Below are positions 9,123 to 9,597 of a stretch of 9,597 bases of DNA, in pieces. Where the stretch lies: assembly GCA_051005135.1 (NCBI GenBank), contig JBPCJQ010000061.1:1-9597 (forward strand), given 5' to 3'. The stretch is from DATAQC01 sp051005135 (lineage in GTDB: Bacteria; Actinomycetota; Acidimicrobiia; Acidimicrobiales; AC-14). The position numbers and the translations under genes are program-made. The notes beneath the pieces were generated by a model. It worked only from the letters and a program-made list of their open reading frames with translations, did not search any database and had not been told where the DNA came from. Numbering within the stretch: the stretch's first letter is position 1; each line of letters opens with the position of its first letter.

Positions 9123-9232
9123 GGCCACGGTCCCAAGGAGTCACGCCCAACCGACGGCTCCCACTCATGTGCTGCAAACGGCTCCGACCTCCAAGGATCC
9201 AGCCACTTCCCTCATCCGGGGCATCTGTGGCC
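9123..9232 (-). other. Donor-binding loop of the predicted bridge RNA
   Basis: The outer stem is GGCCAC (9232-9227, minus) with GTGGCC (9128-9123), a perfect 6-bp pairing. Just inside it on the 3' side, CCTTGGGACC (9138-9129) is complementary to the element's left end plus core, GGTCCCAGGG (minus 9344-9335), in 9 of 10 positions. The 5' side should match the element's right end (ending CCATA before GG); only a shared GATCCT is seen. GGAGCCGT is present twice inside the loop (minus 9185-9178 and 9161-9154). Confidence 0.5.
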
Positions 9233-9241
9233 GGGCCGGGT

Positions 9242-9305
9242 GTGGCAATCAGACGAACGAGGCCAGACCCTCACGGGCCTCCCTCAGACCGACTTTCAAC
9301 GCCAC
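9242..9305 (-). other. Target-binding loop of the predicted bridge RNA
   Basis: The outer stem is GTGGC (9305-9301, minus) with GCCAC (9246-9242), extended by GGG/CCC across a bulged A. The tip hairpin is GAGGCC (9281-9276), an 11-nt loop, and GGCCTC (9264-9259). The 5' side (9300-9282) ends CTGAGG, identical to the right flank plus core (minus 9348-9343). The 3' side with the adjoining stem bases, CGTCTGATTGCC (9255-9244), equals the left flank + strand 7575-7586 in 11 of 12 positions. Confidence 0.6.
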
Positions 9306-9342
9306 CCCCCGGACCAGCCGGAATGACCATGCAACCCTGGGA

Positions 9343-9344
9343 CC
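9343..9344. other. Core dinucleotide at the IS110 left end
   Basis: CC sits between TGGGA (element end, matched by the donor loop) and TCAG (flank, matched by the target loop). Both loops therefore point to the same two bases. Confidence 0.55.
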
Positions 9345-9350
9345 TCAGCT

Positions 9351-9367
9351 CCGTGGTGGATCCACGG
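9351..9367. repeat. Hairpin/palindrome just outside the IS110 left end
   Basis: CCGTGG (9351-9356), loop TGGAT, CCACGG (9362-9367); a 10-bp palindrome GTGGATCCAC (9356-9365) overlaps it. Before the insertion this lay about 9 bp after the stop of the PIN gene, so it may be the old toxin terminator, although no T-run follows. Confidence 0.35.
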
Positions 9368-9404
9368 CGCCGGTGTCCCTTACATGACCGCGACGCGTGA
9401 CATT

Positions 9405-9461
9405 GAGCACTCGGTGCTCGGGTCCTACTGGACCATCTCGAGGCCACCCACGTTGGGTGGC
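9405..9461. repeat. Cluster of three perfect hairpins in the right flank
   Basis: GAGCAC-TCG-GTGCTC (9405-9419), GGTCC-TACT-GGACC (9421-9434) and GCCACCCA-CGT-TGGGTGGC (9443-9461) follow each other with gaps of 1 and 8 nt. The last has an 8-bp perfect stem. They could be a structured leader, operators, or the end of another mobile element. No identity is assigned. Confidence 0.5.
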
Positions 9462-9486
9462 ACGGTGAATACTCCCCCGGCGACCC

Positions 9487-9597
9487 ATGACTCGGCGGCC
9501 GGCGACACGGTCCCTTGCCGGTGTCTGGCGCCTGTCGATCGCGTTCACGATCACCCTGCTTCACCGGCAGGGCGAGCGAGCGATTGCCGTGCGGCAT
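9487..9597 (+). CDS. Possible start of an unrecognised gene cut by the window edge
   Basis: An open frame of 37 codons runs from ATG 9487 off the end of the window. It begins MTRRPATRSLAGVWRLSIAF and has a hydrophobic patch (GVWRLSIAFTITLL). No Shine-Dalgarno site precedes it. AATACT at 9468-9473 could be a weak -10 box. I do not recognise the protein and the frame may be chance in GC-rich DNA. An opposite-strand frame also covers this stretch. Confidence 0.2.
   Translation, partial: MTRRPATRSLAGVWRLSIAFTITLLHRQGERAIAVRH

Larger units (their letters stand above)
9115..9325 (-). ncRNA. Predicted IS110 bridge RNA (target loop then donor loop)
   Basis: The leader upstream of the transposase folds by eye into two stem-closed internal loops within 9123-9308 (186 nt), close to the length known for the IS621 bridge RNA. 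The first loop (9242-9305) matches both flanks of this insertion. The second (9123-9232) matches the element's left end. In established IS110 biology, the 5' side of each loop pairs with the bottom strand of the left half-site and the 3' side with the top strand of the right half-site. The matches here have that polarity. The exact 5' and 3' ends are not visible, and the left donor guide is unresolved. Confidence 0.6.
7587..9342 (-). mobile_element. IS110-family insertion sequence, about 1.76 kb
   Basis: IS110 elements lack conventional terminal inverted repeats and move by RNA-guided recombination at a short core. Boundaries were inferred from guide matches in the leader RNA. A CC (+ strand; GG in the transposase direction) at 7585-7586 and another at 9343-9344 would be the two core copies, with the element between. 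The right end (transposase 3' side) is only 16 bp past the transposase stop, and the left end is a leader of about 280 nt. The long 5' leader indicates the IS110 rather than the IS1111 subgroup. Joining the flanks recreates a continuous site running from the PIN remnant stop into TCAGCTCCG. Boundaries could be off by one or two bases because of the CCC run at 7584-7586. Confidence 0.7.

Noticed and set aside
9064..9177. Upstream extension of the transposase frame to ATG 9177 or 9168
   Set aside because: The 38 extra residues have no family similarity, the strong Shine-Dalgarno at 9069-9074 points to ATG 9063, and this DNA forms part of the donor loop.
9244..9255. Alternative reading of the IS core as AA, based on AGGGAA shared by the right end and the leader (minus 9213-9208)
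   Set aside because: It gives no match for the left target half or the left end, while the GG core is supported by three separate pairings.
7588..9387. A 599-codon + strand frame antisense to the IS110 transposase
   Set aside because: Shadow frame that also runs through the predicted bridge RNA; low-complexity product.
9271..9597. Minus-strand frame of 108 codons at the right edge
   Set aside because: It crosses the hairpin cluster and the predicted IS boundary and has no recognisable motif.

Overview
The window is high-GC chromosomal DNA that reads as actinobacterial. The topoisomerase I has no cysteine from its GTG start onward (so no zinc fingers) and ends in a long lysine/alanine-rich tail. 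The proton pump is of the K+-independent class, start sites lie very close to the predicted promoters, and the toxin-antitoxin and IS110 genes have actinobacterial-type sequences. Acidimicrobiia or a close relative is my best guess from overall impression; I cannot prove it from this window.

Layout, left to right. (1) topA, DNA topoisomerase I, fills 88-2784 on the minus strand. (2) 2948-3320 (+) holds a decayed fragment of the cytoplasmic tail of a ClC-type chloride channel, with tandem CBS domains broken by two frameshifts. (3) 3473-4161 (+) is an intact vapBC toxin-antitoxin operon, with a near-leaderless promoter and a direct repeat in front of it. (4) 4283-7299 (-) is a two-gene operon: a DtxR/MntR-type metal-dependent repressor whose stop codon overlaps the start of hppA, a membrane H+-translocating pyrophosphatase. 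(5) 7341-7581 (+) is the 3' half of a second, broken PIN-domain (VapC-like) toxin gene. (6) About 7587-9342 is an IS110-family insertion sequence, with its transposase on the minus strand, inserted a few bases after the stop codon of the broken toxin gene. (7) 9345-9597 is the flank beyond the element. It contains four consecutive perfect hairpins and perhaps the first codons of an unrecognised gene.

The most interesting object is the roughly 280 nt non-coding leader of the IS110 transposase. It can be folded by eye into two loops laid out like a bridge RNA. In the first loop, both sides match the two DNA flanks of this very insertion: CGTCTGATT on the left flank, and CTGAGG next to a GG core on the right flank. 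In the second loop, the 3' side matches the element's own left end (TGGGACC, including the core). These matches also fix the likely element boundaries and a GG/CC core dinucleotide. The one arm I could not match convincingly is the left donor guide.

The housekeeping genes (topA, hppA) are intact. The debris (ClC remnant, PIN remnant, IS110, vapBC) lies between and beside them, so this looks like a small hotspot of gene turnover next to core genes.
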